DNA of 64,000 nt from Rhizoctonia solani (GCF_016906535.1 NC_057373.1:124001-188000), one strand, 5' to 3'; numbered from the stretch's first letter, positions 12,969 through 24,302 are shown. Translations and numbers: made by a program. Notes: generated from the letters alone by a model not told the origin.

Positions 12969-13287
12969 TGTTAAACCGGATAATAATCAAACGGTTTATT
13001 TAGTAAACAAATGCAGATAATGAAGCAAAACTGAGCTCGATATAAAGGTCCTTCGATAGACTAAGAGAGGGATGGAAAAACCACTGCTTGACTACGGTAA
13101 ATATTCTATTCTTTTATACTAAGTACAAGAGATATCTCCGAGGACTTTTACTCTTCGGAGTACATGCGGGAAAAGGGGGCAGGGAAGATACGGGAGGACA
13201 AGTGTATGGATATCTATAGGGATGTTCCGACTTAAGTGCATATAAGGGAATGTGTGCGGGGTATGTCCGCATGGTCGTCGTTCAACA
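12969..13287 (-). mobile_element. Solo LTR with GACAA target duplication
   Basis: A 319-bp insertion. Read on the - strand it begins TGTTGAACG and ends GGTTTAACA, so it has TG...CA ends and short terminal inverted repeats, with a TATAAAAG motif inside. It is flanked by GACAA at 12,964-12,968 and GACAA at 13,288-13,292. The second duplication copy (about 25,138-25,152) has the empty site with a single ACAA-type sequence, so the element arrived after the segmental duplication. Long terminal repeats left behind by LTR retrotransposon recombination look like this; no internal coding region is present. Confidence 0.85.
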
Positions 13288-13475
13288 GACAACAAACGTT
13301 GCTCTAACGATAGGTGACTCGAGATTGATATGCTAGCTTCGGGGCTCATAGCGAGTAAGCCTGACTTTGAAAGAACCCTGATCTCATCAACTACACCAAT
13401 GAGTGAGAATGTATGCGCTATACATTACTATCATACAACCTTGCTTATCTACACGGACGTCATACATCATACAGT

Positions 13476-15654
13476 TTACATCCTTACTACCCTCAAACAC
13501 GCCGGTCTAAGATCATACCACCTGATCGCCCTACCTGTAGTATGCGTCCAGATATCAACCATCATTGCCCTGATGTCATGTCCCATCGTTCCAGCCCGTG
13601 AGCACTCCGTCACGCCTGTCAGTCTTGTGAGGAGAGCGGCCTGATCTGGCATATTGGTTGCCATGCCGAGCTTGGAAAGCGGGTATGTCAGCGAAGGGCA
13701 CTTGATTGTAGCAGGATCGAGCTTACGATGAACATTGGAACATACATGAACGAGTCTGGGTTCCTGCTGGGTACGACACGTTTCAGAATCCCCATGAACT
13801 CCTGCTGGACCTTGACCACTCGTGCATTATACGAGTCCGCCCCACATAGTCCCTATACCGGTCTCAGATCTACGTTCGTCTAGAGCAGAAGGATACATAC
13901 CATGTAAAGATACACATATGCCGCGAGCTTCCAGACCTCATGGGCCATCACTCTACCAAAGCTTTCGTTCGAGCCGAACCGTGTTTGAGAGCAAGCCGGA
14001 AGTTTACAACCTGAAATCTCATTCTCGACCTCTCGCACTTTCTCCGGATCGACACAGTTCCCGTAGTCTTCCAGTAATGTGTTCATCCTTGCGAACGTGA
14101 CCACAAGCCGATCTGGTATGCCATACAGCCACCTCAGCTTGAACCGCGGGCCATCGTCAGAGTTCAAAGTTTCTTCATCCCGGCAAGAGAGAAAGTCTAG
14201 GTCATATCGAAAATGCATCGGGCGACTTGTAATTACGCTTTGTAGGACATCCATAGTAACATAGTATTGGATATTCACGTCGTTGATCAGTGCCCGAGGC
14301 AGGTTGACCAGCTCGCAACTCGACTCGGGACACGCTTGCCGGAAGATGGGTGCGAGCAGATCGATCATGCTCAGCACGTTTGCAAGAGATCCGACTATCC
14401 TGAGCGTGGTGATATACTTTTGAGCCAGCTACATCCCGCTCGAGAACAGGCAAGAGCTGACCTTGTGGGTATGCTCCAAGGCCTGAAACGCCTCTTGTCC
14501 GGTTACCCGTCGCGCTCGCGCCTGTAAGGTGTTGTCCAGTATCTTGGCCTCCCAGATCCTGAAGTCCCTCAAATCATACTTTGTCGATCTCGATATATCC
14601 AGTCCAACACTAGACATCACAGCTGCTCGGAGAGATCCGCACTTGATCCACAGACGCAACTTGTCCCTGACCCTTGGCAAGATCTGAGCAGGCTCGAAGA
14701 AGAACTGGTTCGCCCAAGCCTCAACTAAACACCCATACACCATGTCAACCATCGATTGAAAGGGAATTGCCGAATGACTTACACGAATGTATAACAAACG
14801 GTAAAGTGTTGCTCTCTACTCTCCGGTCAAGCACTAGTTCCTTGGTTACGCTTCGAAGGTCATTTTCGGTATCCTCCGAACTGTCCAGGTGCTCATCGTG
14901 ATCCACTAGTACTCGATCACGTCCACTGGATACCGTTTGTGAGTAGGCATCCCAGCGCTGTATCATATGAGATCTGCCCAGCTCCAAAGGGGGGCTTGGA
15001 ACACTTTCCTGTAGCCGGAGGTCGAAGCCTCCTTCAAGCAGTCTGGCCAGAGCCGGGGATACGGGGTCGTCATATTCAACATGAATCCCACTACCACCTG
15101 CATTCACGGCCGTTTGCTGACTCGAAATGACCGAGCTAAGCGGGCTCCCGGAACTGGGCAACTGACGATCTGTATGCTGGACGAGTTCGAGATAGTCCGA
15201 GCGCCACGGATAGCAGAACCCGTGTTCTCGATCTTGAGTCACAGGGACGTTAGATCCTTCTCCAGCTCGCGAAGCAGCACCAACACCAGCACCAACACCA
15301 GGAACCACCCCGTCTCCAGAGAGCTGATTTATGTTTATTTGCCCATCGGCTTTGGTCGACGGATCAGGAGGAAACGGATAGTACTGGTAACGAACCGAGT
15401 CTGGTTTATTCTTCGTACTCGTGTCGACCTTCCTGATGCCATGTCTCGACTTTTGGGTTCTCCCGGCCGTGTATCCCTCGCACTCGATTCCTGCCTGGAC
15501 ACAGCGGCGACAACCGGACGGACCCTGTGTACGATCACATTTCCTGTTCCTACAACGTTTACCACATGGATGTCAGTCGAGTCGCCCCAGACACAAAAAC
15601 ACGAATACTTATTCCCTACCTAGCTTTGCAGGTGAGACAGTCAGAGTGAAACAT
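13476..15654 (-). CDS. ZT3: Zn2Cys6 transcription-factor-like protein, intact
   Basis: Nuclear regulator by family. The first exon starts at 15,654 with MFHSDCLTCKAR; an intron (GTAGGG...TAG) follows, then NRKCDRTQG and GCRRCVQAGIEC, giving a complete C-X2-C-X6-C-X8-C-X2-C-X6-C cluster. The linker includes a Gly/Ala run (GVGAGVGAAS) and acidic residues, then the LPFVIHSC landmark. The effector region has FFFEPAQILPRVRDK, APIFRQACPES, LRWLYGIPDR and AHEVWKLAAYVYLYM. The last exon has TGVTECSRAGTMGHD and IRWYDLRPACLRVVRM, with a stop at 13,476. Convergent with CHAT gene 1. A 1-kb-deleted twin (ZT5) lies at 25.3-26.5 kb in the second duplication unit. I did not resolve every intron border. Confidence 0.8.
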
Positions 15655-16632
15655 GGTGAGCGGTGACAAGGAAAAGACAGAATCGCCCTCGGGACCATAT
15701 CTGTACAGACCGCTGACGATTAGTCAAGAGCAACAGGTGTATGTAATTTGCGTATCCAACCCTGTGATGTCTTGGCATAACAAACCAAGTTAGTTTCCGT
15801 ACGTTGTTATTCAGTCGATTCTCGGGCCTCGAGGACTACTACTGGCATGTTATGAGCTGTATGAGCGAGTAGAGTGGGAAATTGCACGTACCTAAAACCT
15901 GACCCAACAGTCGTACTTTTAGTCAAGTCCCGAACGTTTGTTCGAGGGTTATCGTTCTTTCGTCGTCATTTGCTTGGTGTTTCCGTGGACATTACTCACA
16001 AGGGCCAAGAACAAGCCGAGATATATGTGACGAATGTCGTGCTATGCCTGTAGAGTCGAGACCCACGAGGGAAGTACGAAGGGAGCTGAATTTCACGTGT
16101 ATGTAGCTCCTTAAATATGAATCAAAAAAAAAAATGAATTTCACGTGAGTTCATAGGTGAAATTGCTTACCTGAGGCAATTGTATTTAATATCAGCAAAT
16201 CGGGTGACCATGTATCGCGATGCGGTACAGCATTCTTGGCCTCTCCCCCATAGAGATCGACATCACAAATCTCAGAGGCCCCTCAGGTTCATTCTCAAGT
16301 TTCCCACCCAAGACGAAATACCCGAAAATTCATATCCCGTGTGTCCATGTTCATACATCCTGCTAAAATACAGAACAGACAAAAACAGAAAAATAGGCAA
16401 TTATGAAACTAGTAGAGTAGCACGTAACCGATTCTAATAGATACCACGCTTGAAAAAAAATAAAGAATTCAATCCAGGACAAAAAAAAACACGATCCCGA
16501 AAAAACGAAGCGCGAGATCGAACCCCCTCTCCCGACCAAAGAGATCCAGCATATATATCACAGATGTCTGCCCCCCTAGTTCGTAGTCTTCCTTGGTACC
16601 AGAGTACCGACACTTGCGCAGCTACTTCGCCA
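15655..16632. other. Intergenic region upstream of ZT3, nearly identical to 26,529-27,509
   Basis: Spacer between ZT3 and truncated ZT4. It is almost identical to its copy in unit 2 (a handful of changes per 600 bases by eye). It contains the small A-tailed insertion at 16,100-16,134 and an A-rich stretch near 16,450-16,500. No gene is recognised. Confidence 0.55.
16087..16147 (+). mobile_element. Short A-tailed retroposon remnant with 13-bp target duplication
   Basis: A 35-bp segment (16,100-16,134) with the core ATGTAGCTCCTTAAATATGA and an 11-A tail is flanked on both sides by the same 13 bases, TGAATTTCACGTG (16,087-16,099 and 16,135-16,147). That is the layout left by target-primed reverse transcription of a heavily 5'-truncated LINE or SINE. 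The same event is present in unit 2 at 26,962-27,023, so it predates the duplication. A second insertion with the same 3' core is at 18,111-18,169. Confidence 0.7.
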
Positions 16633-17773
16633 CTACATCCCGGTAACCCTCAGACACCCCAACCGCAAATCACTCCACACCACCGGTCCACTGCCCGTCC
16701 TTGCTTCAGCCCCACTACTTCCGCTCGCACTACTCCTTGCCTCTGAGCTGCCTCGAACGGTACGCCCGCTCCCGCCTGCACTGCTCGTATCTCCGCCCGA
16801 GTGGCTTGCCGCACTCGCCGGGTCTATTCGCCCAACCCGGGCATCCGCCCTCGACCAGATATCATCCAAGATCCTGACGACCTCGTTCCCAAACGTGTTT
16901 GGCTTGGAACATTCTTGCAGTCCGAGCATTCGAGACCGAATAGTCGTACGATCTTCGGCGCGCGAAGTCGGGAGTCCTAACTATGAAGGCAATCGATGGG
17001 TTGGGTTAATACTCAGCAAGAGAAAAATGATACAGCTGAGCGAGGAGTGACAAGGAGACATGACAGGGTTACGTACAATCAGCATCGGAAACACCAAAAA
17101 CGAGTCTGGGTTGCGTCGAGCCTCGACACCAGTATACAGTTTCATGAACTTAGAATGCACCTTGGTCACGCGCGCATCTTTCGAGTCTGCCCCACATAGC
17201 GCCTAGGTCCAAACGTTAACATTCATTTTACAAATGGAAGACCAAGAGGCACACAAAAGACAAGAATGAGTAAGAGGTACGCACCGTGAACAAATAAATC
17301 AATGCTGCAAGTCTCCAGCTCTCTTGTACCACAATACGACCCATGCTCATGCTCGGGTCTACGCTTGCAGCGACAATCGTTCGTTCGCTTCTAATTTCTT
17401 CCTCTAGTTCCTTTGCAATACCGGGATCCATGCAACCTCCATAATCCTCGAGCAACATGTTCATGCGGGCCAGAATGACCATCAGCCAATCTGGGACACC
17501 GTACAGCCATCGGAGACCGGGGTCATCCTCCGCATTGAATATTGATTCAGAGACATGTGCAGGCCGCGAGAGGTCGTACCGAAAGAACATCGGACGGTGA
17601 GTAAGCATACTGAACAGAATATCGTGTGTGGCGTAGGATTGTAGGCTAATGTCGACAGTGGTTAGGAGTAACGGGAGGTTGACAAGTTTTTCCGGGCTAT
17701 CCGAGCACGCGCGGCGGAAGACTGGCGCAGCGTGTTACATTGCGTTTAGCATCTCCGATAGGGTGCGAATCTT
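16633..17773 (-). pseudogene. ZT4: 5'-truncated ZT6 copy at the duplication junction
   Basis: This is the C-terminal half of a ZT6-type gene. The sequence matches 27,510-28,645 closely, with LRWLYGVPDWLM, VQESWRLAALIYLF, a Ser/Gly-rich insert and VVWSDLRLGC. The zinc cluster and the first three exons are missing because the tandem-duplication junction cuts through the fourth exon. There is also an in-frame stop: the codons for NAMQHAAP in ZT6 read NAM-stop-HAAP here. Upstream of the junction the ZT2 start region is fused on and gives only a 23-codon frame (17,816 down to 17,745, MANNNRPSG...). The gene is therefore non-functional as a regulator. Confidence 0.85.
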
Positions 17774-17816
17774 GAAGAAGTTAACCCGGGTCCTGAGGGC
17801 CGATTATTATTCGCCA

Positions 17817-19564
17817 TCCCAGTTATCTAAGTGAGAATCCATTAGGCTCGACGCAAAGAGCAGAAGAATGCTCTCTATTTAGAAGAGTGACGGGATGCTT
17901 CGTGTGTTGGCATGTGGACTGTAATAAATGATAGAAACATCTTATCATTTACGTACTTTGTCATTTTCTAATTCCTGTGAATCGTCCACGTTGGGCATAG
18001 ATCGACGTACATTGTATAATTCACACCTTCCTCTTCGCAGCCTTTCTGGGCACCTGCCTAAGCAGGTAGAATGATCCGTGTGAGGGTCGCACAAGCGACC
18101 CGTCACATGAGTGAGCGGTTTGCCTTGTTCGCATGTAGCTCTTTAAATATGAATAATAAAAAAAAGAAAGACCCGTCACATGACCATTTCATTTCAACGT
18201 TTGACTTCATAACTCACTGTCGATCGTTATTTCATTATCACTACTACACGGACAAAGAAACATTCGTTGCCCCATATATATCCGTCTCCTCATGTACTTA
18301 GTCCTCAGAACTCATTCGAATACGAGAACTTCAGTGTTAGGTAACGGCTGCCCGGCGCCTGACACCGACACCGCCACCGAACGAACGAACAAACGGACAT
18401 CGGGAGGGGACTGGATGGATTCACTGTATACACATGTTCGTACCCCGCGCCTTATAAGGCCGAGCCGATTGTATGCAGGCCTCCCCCCCAATTCGAGTGA
18501 CTTTTGGATTGCCAGCGTCTTAAGTTTAAGGTCCGACAACCTAGTCGCTCATCCGACTTACATTCAGCTAGTCTGCGTGAGCTCCTAAGCTCCGACTTAG
18601 CCGTCCCCGTCTCCCCGTTCGAATGGACCCCTCTCTCCTCACAATCGGCAACGCTTTTGGGAAAGCCCCTGTAATCCAGTGAGACAGAACTTTGGATTGA
18701 ACTTAGAAGCAGCGAAGAACTCGAATCGCGATGTACAGTAGCTCAGGGGAAATGAGCTTGTTTTAACTTCAGCAAGGGCGAAGGACCTGATCAAAGTTTG
18801 ACGAGGCAGCTCCTTAGATCTGGAAATAATTGTCTGAAAAATGGGGTTTTCACACAAAAACAACTTTATAACCGTATCACTACAGTACCATCGTTTATTG
18901 CAGATGATAAATAATACAATCATGCGCATATATGGTATTGGCTGGTCACCGATTTGAAACGTCACACTTTCGGCGCTTATTTCGGCCTATTGGCGGGATT
19001 GGTATGTTTTATTTGTAGCAGTCGTTGCAAATCAACGTGTGTGTATGCACAGCCAAAGAATGTTAGCACAGCGTATAACACATGTCATCAACGCGAGACG
19101 ATCAGAATGTGAGTATAGAACCCCGGCTATATATCCATACAAGGAGAGGCGGTGACGGCATCTGATGTGAGCTCGGACAGTGATAAATAGGACACGAGAT
19201 GACCCAAGCAAGACTCGCAGCAATCGCAGCATTCAGCAGGGCGAATAAATTGTCGGCGACATAAAAACACTAAGAAGCTTCAACGTCCGAGAAAGGCAGT
19301 ACAATGAGTTCCAAGGTATCTTTTCTTATTCCCACAAGCCTGTACAAGAGCGAGCACTGACCCGTCTATGAAGCCGAGGAGTCGAGTTGGCCGATCGTGT
19401 CGAACATTTTTCAACTGTAATACGCAAGCGACTAGTCGGCATACCATCAGGAGTGAGTGCTGTTGGGTGCAGGCCACCAATTTTGCGGCCAGGCTAATTG
19501 AACATCTTTGTATCAAGAGCAGGCGCATATCTCAAATAGCGATCCAAGGCGCAGAACCGTATCA
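17817..19564. other. Region upstream of CHAT gene 2
   Basis: Mostly a diverged copy of 7,852-8,979. The segment 18,074-18,647 has no counterpart in unit 1. It holds the A-tailed insertion at 18,111-18,169 and a patch of short CCGAC/GAACGAAC repeats near 18,360-18,395. A possible upstream CHAT exon near 19,373-19,452 reads VELADRVEH, but frame comparison with copy 1 is inconclusive. No other gene is seen. Confidence 0.45.
18097..18183 (+). mobile_element. A-tailed retroposon remnant with 14-bp target duplication
   Basis: A 59-bp segment (18,111-18,169) ends in ATGTAGCTCTTTAAATATGA followed by an A-rich tail. It is flanked by direct repeats GACCCGTCACATGA at 18,097-18,110 and 18,170-18,183. 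The 3' core matches the insertion at 16,100-16,134 with one change, so both derive from the same non-LTR family with different 5' truncation points. Confidence 0.7.
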
Positions 19565-22500
19565 ATGAGAACAGAACAAGCCACTTGCGGTCAGATTGAC
19601 GGCCCCAGTGAGTGCCAATTAGCCAGTTAGATCATTCTCTGTCCACTGACATGTTTGCATAGGTTACGAAGATTTGTGCAAGCAGGCAAAGACCCACCAC
19701 GACCGGTTCCGACGCTTAGGCGAGCTGGATGACATCGAGAAGGCAATCGAGTACGGAAATCGCGCGCTGAGCCTGACCCCGGAAGAGCATTCGGACACTC
19801 CAAACCGGTTGACTTGTCTAGGAAACTATTACAACGATCGGTACCGGCGTCTCGGAAAGCTAGAAGACATGGAGAAATCGTTCAATTGCCGAATGCGTGC
19901 GCTGGGATCGACCAGTGAAAACGATGCGGAGCTGCCAGTTCGGATGGGTGATGTAGGGAGATCATATACAGTGCGATATCGGCGCCTAGGAGATGTGGAC
20001 GACCTGGAAAAATCGCTTGAGCACAAGTGCCGGGCGCTGACCCTCAGTCCAGGCGACCACCCTGACCTATCAGACCGGCATGCTGATCTAGGGGTGTCAT
20101 ACGCGGCTCGATACCAGCGGATGGGAGACATGTTTGACTTGGAGAAAGCGATCGAATGCCACTCTCGCGCACTGGCACTCACCCCCAGCGACCACCCTGA
20201 CCTGCCAGGCCGGCATGCCGCTCTAGGGATCTTATACACAGATAGGTACCAACGGGTGGGAGACATGGTCAACCTGGAGAAGTCAATCAAATACAACTCT
20301 CGCGCATTGGCACTGACTCCCAACGGCCATCCTGACCTACCGGGCCGACATGCTGCTCTAGGGGTGTCATGCGCGGTTCGATACCGACGGATGGGAGACA
20401 TCGCTGACCTGAAAAAGTCGGTCGAATACAACACCCGCGCACTCATGCTTACTCCCATCGGCCACCCTGACCTGCCAAGCCGTCATTCAGCTCTAGGGGC
20501 GTCATACGCGGTTCGATACGAGCGGATGGGAGACATGGCTGACTTAGGGAGAGCAATCGAATGCGACACCCGCGCACTCATACTCACTCCCGATGGCCAC
20601 CCTGATTTACCAGGCCGGCATGCCGCTCTAGGGATCTCATACGGCTATCGATACCAACGGATGGGAGACATGGCCGACCTGGAGAAGTCAATCAAATACA
20701 ACTCTCGCGCATTGGCACTGACTCCCGATGGTCACCCTGATCTGCCAGGTCGCCATGCCGCTCTGGGAGTGTCATACACAGATCGATACCGACGGATGGG
20801 AGACACGGATGACCTGGACAAAGCTATTGAATATGATTATCACGCACTCATACTTACTCCCGACGGTCACCCTGACCTGCCAGACCGGCATGCCGCTCTG
20901 GGGGTGTCATACACGGATCGATACCGGCTGATGGGGGACATCGCTGACTTAGGGAAAGCAATTGAGTGTGACACTCGCGCACTCATACTTACCCCCGATG
21001 TCCATCCTGACCTGTCAGGTCGGCATGCCGCTCTGGGGGTGTCATACACAGATCGATACCGGCAGATGGGAGACATAGCTGACCTGGGAAAAGCGATCGA
21101 ATGCGACACTTGCGCACTCATACTCACACCCGATGGCCACCCTGGCCTGCCAAGCCGGCATGCCGCTCTGGGGGTGTCATACAGCGATCGATACCAACGG
21201 ATGGGAGAAATCACTGACCTGGAGGAAGCCATCGAATGCCACTCTCGCGCACTGGCACTGACTCCCAACGGCCATCCCGACCTGCCAGGCCGTCACGCCG
21301 CTCTAGGGGTGTCATGCATAGATCGATATCGGCGGATGGGAGACATGACTGACCTGGAGAAGTCGATTGAGCACTTGTCTTTTGCACACACTCTCACCCC
21401 TGATGGCCATCCGCATTTACCTTTGAGACACTATCAAATGGCTATATCTCGTCATCATCAGTATCAGCACACAGGTCACCCATCCCACCTCCACGCCTGC
21501 CTCACTTCCTTTCGTCGATCCTCGAGATTATCATCCGCAGCGCCGCGCGAGGTGTTTGATTATGCTCTTCGCTGGGCGAACCTCGCGTCTCAGTACAGCT
21601 ACCTCAATCCCCTCGAAGCTTTCCGTGCGGCTCTCGATGTTCTTCCTCATTTCATCTGGCTTGGTGCCACTATTGCTCAGCGGTATGCCAACTTGGCCCT
21701 AACTGAGAACCTGGCTATAAGAGCAGGTGCTGCTGCCATCCGATCCTCGGAGTATGGCACAGGTCTTGAGTGGCTGGAGCATGGACGGTGTATCGTTTGG
21801 AACCAGACCCTGATGCTTCGGTCTCCACTAGACGACCTTGAAGCATACCACCCAGCCATCGCTGCTCGGCTTTCTTGGGTCTCGAAGCAGCTCGATCAAG
21901 CCAACTCGGGGGCTCCAGCCTCTAGATTGGACAACGCCGCTCCGGATCCCCGATATCGTTTGGCCAGAGAATATAATGACTTGTTGACACAAGCTCGCTC
22001 GTTGCCCGGATTCGAGGGCTTTTTACGGCCCCCAAAGGCCATCGGTCTGATGCGAGTGGCCCGGCACGGACCTGTGGTTGTGATCAACTGCTCCAAGGAC
22101 GACTGCGATGCGCTTGTGATAATGCCTGGACAAGATCGTGTTGGCCACGTCTCCCTCCCTAGTTATACCGAATCTAAAGCAACTCATGCTCGGTCAGAGA
22201 TAGAACAGCTGCTGCACAACAAGGGGCTTCGAGAGCGCGGGTTCAGGCTCAAGGGCGGCCGGGTACAACAGCCTGATCCGGACGTAGGACTGGTGTTAGC
22301 GGATCTATGGAAGTGCGTCGTCAAGCCGGTGCTTGAATATCTAGGATACCTGGTGCGCTCGGCTGGATGTCGACATCATATGCAAACTAACTGTGATCAT
22401 GTAGACCAATCATACAGTCGACCAAATGCCGCATATCACGTGGTGCCCTACCGGCGCACTCACCTTCTTGCCGCTGCATGCTGCTGGTGACTACGACCAG

Positions 22501-23193
22501 CCAGGATCAAGAGTGTTCGACCATGTTATATCATCATACACCCCCACACTTACTGCTCTGCTCGCCTCTGCTCCGACAGTCCCACATCGTGCCCCTCGTG
22601 TGCTTGCTGTTGGGCAGATGGCTACGTCCGGCTACAGTCAGCTGCCAGGTACGGCCAGGGAGCTTGCGTCCATCAGGGCTCACACGCACAATCGAGCCGA
22701 CTACTCACAGCTCATTGGCAGTAAGGCTACTGCGACGGCTGTACTTGACGCAATGGAGGAGCACGACTGGGTGCACCTCGCCTGCCACGCTCATCAGAAC
22801 GTGACTGACCCGACCAAGAGCGGGTTCTTTCTGCATGGCGGCAGGTTGGATCTCGCTGCCATCACCCAACGATCATTCAAGAGCAAGGGACTGGCGTTCC
22901 TATCGGCATGCCAGACGGCGACAGGGGACGAGAAGCTGCCTGACGAAGCGATCCACCTTGCGTCAGGGATGCTGATGGCGGGGTACCGGAGCGTGATGGC
23001 GACAATGTGGTCAGTGATGGACGAAGACGCGCCGGTGGTGGCCGACATGGTGTACTCGCAGCTAATGAAGGACGGGAAGATAGGGAGCGGGGAGGCGGGG
23101 AGAGCGCTGCACGCTGCTGTTACGAAACTGCGTGAGAAGGTGGGAGAGCGAAACATTGCGCGATGGGTGCCGTATATACACATTGGGTCATAG
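19565..23193 (+). CDS. TPR-CHAT protein, copy 2 (13 repeats, intact)
   Basis: A caspase-like CHAT protease with a TPR array, probably cytosolic (no signal peptide or membrane segment). Exons 19,565-19,607, 19,663-22,352 and 22,405-23,193 give 1173 residues in one frame. The last intron is 52 nt with an AACTAACTG branch site. The first part carries 13 TPR-type units of 45 residues: three diverged, ten almost identical (DLEKAIE, RALALTP, HPDLPGRHAALGVSY). A helical linker follows, then the CHAT domain: MPHITWCPTGALTFLPLHA, catalytic His in VHLACHAHQ (about residue 1039), catalytic Cys in FLSACQTATGD (about residue 1080), and the usual GY(R/S)...TMW(S)..D ending. TPR-CHAT proteins in fungi and bacteria are thought to sense partners through the repeats and cleave targets; the substrate here is unknown. 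The start chosen is the first ATG joined in frame; an upstream exon is possible. Confidence 0.88.
19690..21440 (+). repeat. TPR-unit array in CHAT copy 2 (13 units, 135-bp period)
   Basis: The period is exactly 135 bp, as seen from the recurring CACCCTGACCT block (for example near 20,191, 20,326 and 20,461). Units 4-13 are very similar at DNA level, unlike units 1-3. This suggests recent amplification or homogenisation inside the gene. Confidence 0.9.
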
Positions 23194-23975
23194 TGGGGTG
23201 GAAACAATGATGAAGTGCTAAATTTTGATCAGCTAATGCTGATTGGAACTTTGGTACGGAAGCTTCTGTCTCGGTGTCCTAGTCTATATCTGTGCTTCGA
23301 GCCGCTTTTCCCGGCCATGCCGGTTGTTGGCACTTTTGATACGGTCTGCTCCTCATCTATATGTATATACTACTAGCTCCTCATCCAGAATCATATCATC
23401 CTGAGTTATTGAAGGGGAGTTACTGACTTTGAGTCACTGTCAAGAATGCCATATGTGGGTGTATGCTGTATGCATTTGACTAGGCATACTCTCAAGTCGA
23501 GTCTACTCCAGCAGCGGTTTCATGAGTTTGTTGATCCTGATCTGACCGTCCGACCTAGCTATAGCTTTATTTCCGAACACTTGTTATCGTTGAGCCGTTA
23601 TAATTAACTACTGTAGCTTTCGTACCACCCATATACAAATTAAACGCCAACCGAATAGATGCCATGCCTTCGAGGAGTCATAGCTGTATGGACAGCCCAC
23701 TGCGTGACATTTCCGTAGACCTCCATACGCCCAGATATCCTTATTGCATGTTAACATGTTCTATCATGGTGAACTCATATCCATTACTTCTGTTCAGCTA
23801 TACAATGCAACTGGTGGCTTTCAAAGGACCCACACACCCTCCGACCAATCCATATGTTACCCATAATCAATCTCATTACGACTAGAGTTCACTGCTCTGT
23901 CATTATGCCGTTGAACTGGCGTGGCTACCTACAATTGCTTGTAATTTCACCATTGCATAGCCCCGACTTTAATCG
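23194..23975. other. Downstream region of CHAT gene 2, no gene
   Basis: Diverged copy of 11,530-12,310. Only short ORFs that are not shared with the other copy. No recognisable element. Confidence 0.5.
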
Positions 23976-24219
23976 TGTTGAAATATCAGCATTATAACTC
24001 GAATGCCTGTATGCGTGTCTGCGTGATGCGTTTGGACTTGTTTGTACTGCTTGTATATATGCTAACCAAAGATTTACTTGTAAAACCTCAGTTTGTTATG
24101 TCATAATCGAAACTGAGGTATAATACTCTTTTCTATTTCTTTTTCATGTCATCTCACAGTACCTGTAGATACGTTTACATTTAGCTCCGACTTCCTGCAC
24201 TTTCAAAAAATTGCACCTC
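23976..24219 (+). mobile_element. Probable LTR fragment, no clear target duplication
   Basis: About 240 bp absent from the matching place in unit 1 (near 12,330). It begins TGTTGAAATATCAG, a typical LTR-like start, and a TTTCAA tract near its end could be part of the matching terminus. The expected TTTCAACA end and a 5-bp target duplication are not visible. Inside is a perfect 9-bp hairpin, CCTCAGTTT (24,086-24,094) and AAACTGAGG (24,110-24,118). It may be a solo LTR with a damaged 3' end. Confidence 0.45.
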
Positions 24220-24302
24220 AGGATTTCCTGAGTCTGTAGTAAGAGCATATACTATAGTTATTAACCTCACCGTGGACAGGGCTCCAAGTCGTAAGTTATG
24301 CA

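Larger units (their letters stand above)
7806..17773. repeat. Segmental duplication, unit 1
   Basis: First copy of a roughly 10-kb block containing the ZT2 5' flank, CHAT gene 1, ZT3 and the C-terminal half of a ZT6-like gene. It matches 17,774-28,645 in the same order and orientation. The match starts at the ZT2 N-terminus (7806 corresponds to about 17,777) and ends inside the fourth coding exon of the ZT6 family gene (17,773 corresponds to about 28,645). Copy-specific differences are the solo LTR at 12,969-13,287 here, and 8 fewer TPR units in the CHAT gene. Confidence 0.88.

Noticed and set aside
12635..13003. ORFs on both strands also seen in altered form at 24.8-25.0 kb
   Set aside because: The two copies encode different peptides with indels that ignore codon boundaries, so they look like duplicated non-coding sequence.
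15081..15623. A + strand frame of 180 codons across the ZT3 zinc-cluster region
   Set aside because: It overlaps the well-supported ZT3 coding sequence in antisense; the peptide has no family features.
19829..21268. Long - strand open frames (up to 209 codons) opposite the TPR array of CHAT copy 2
   Set aside because: They are antisense shadows of the 135-bp repeat: the same short peptide recurs in every unit, and there is no start context, splice pattern or known motif.
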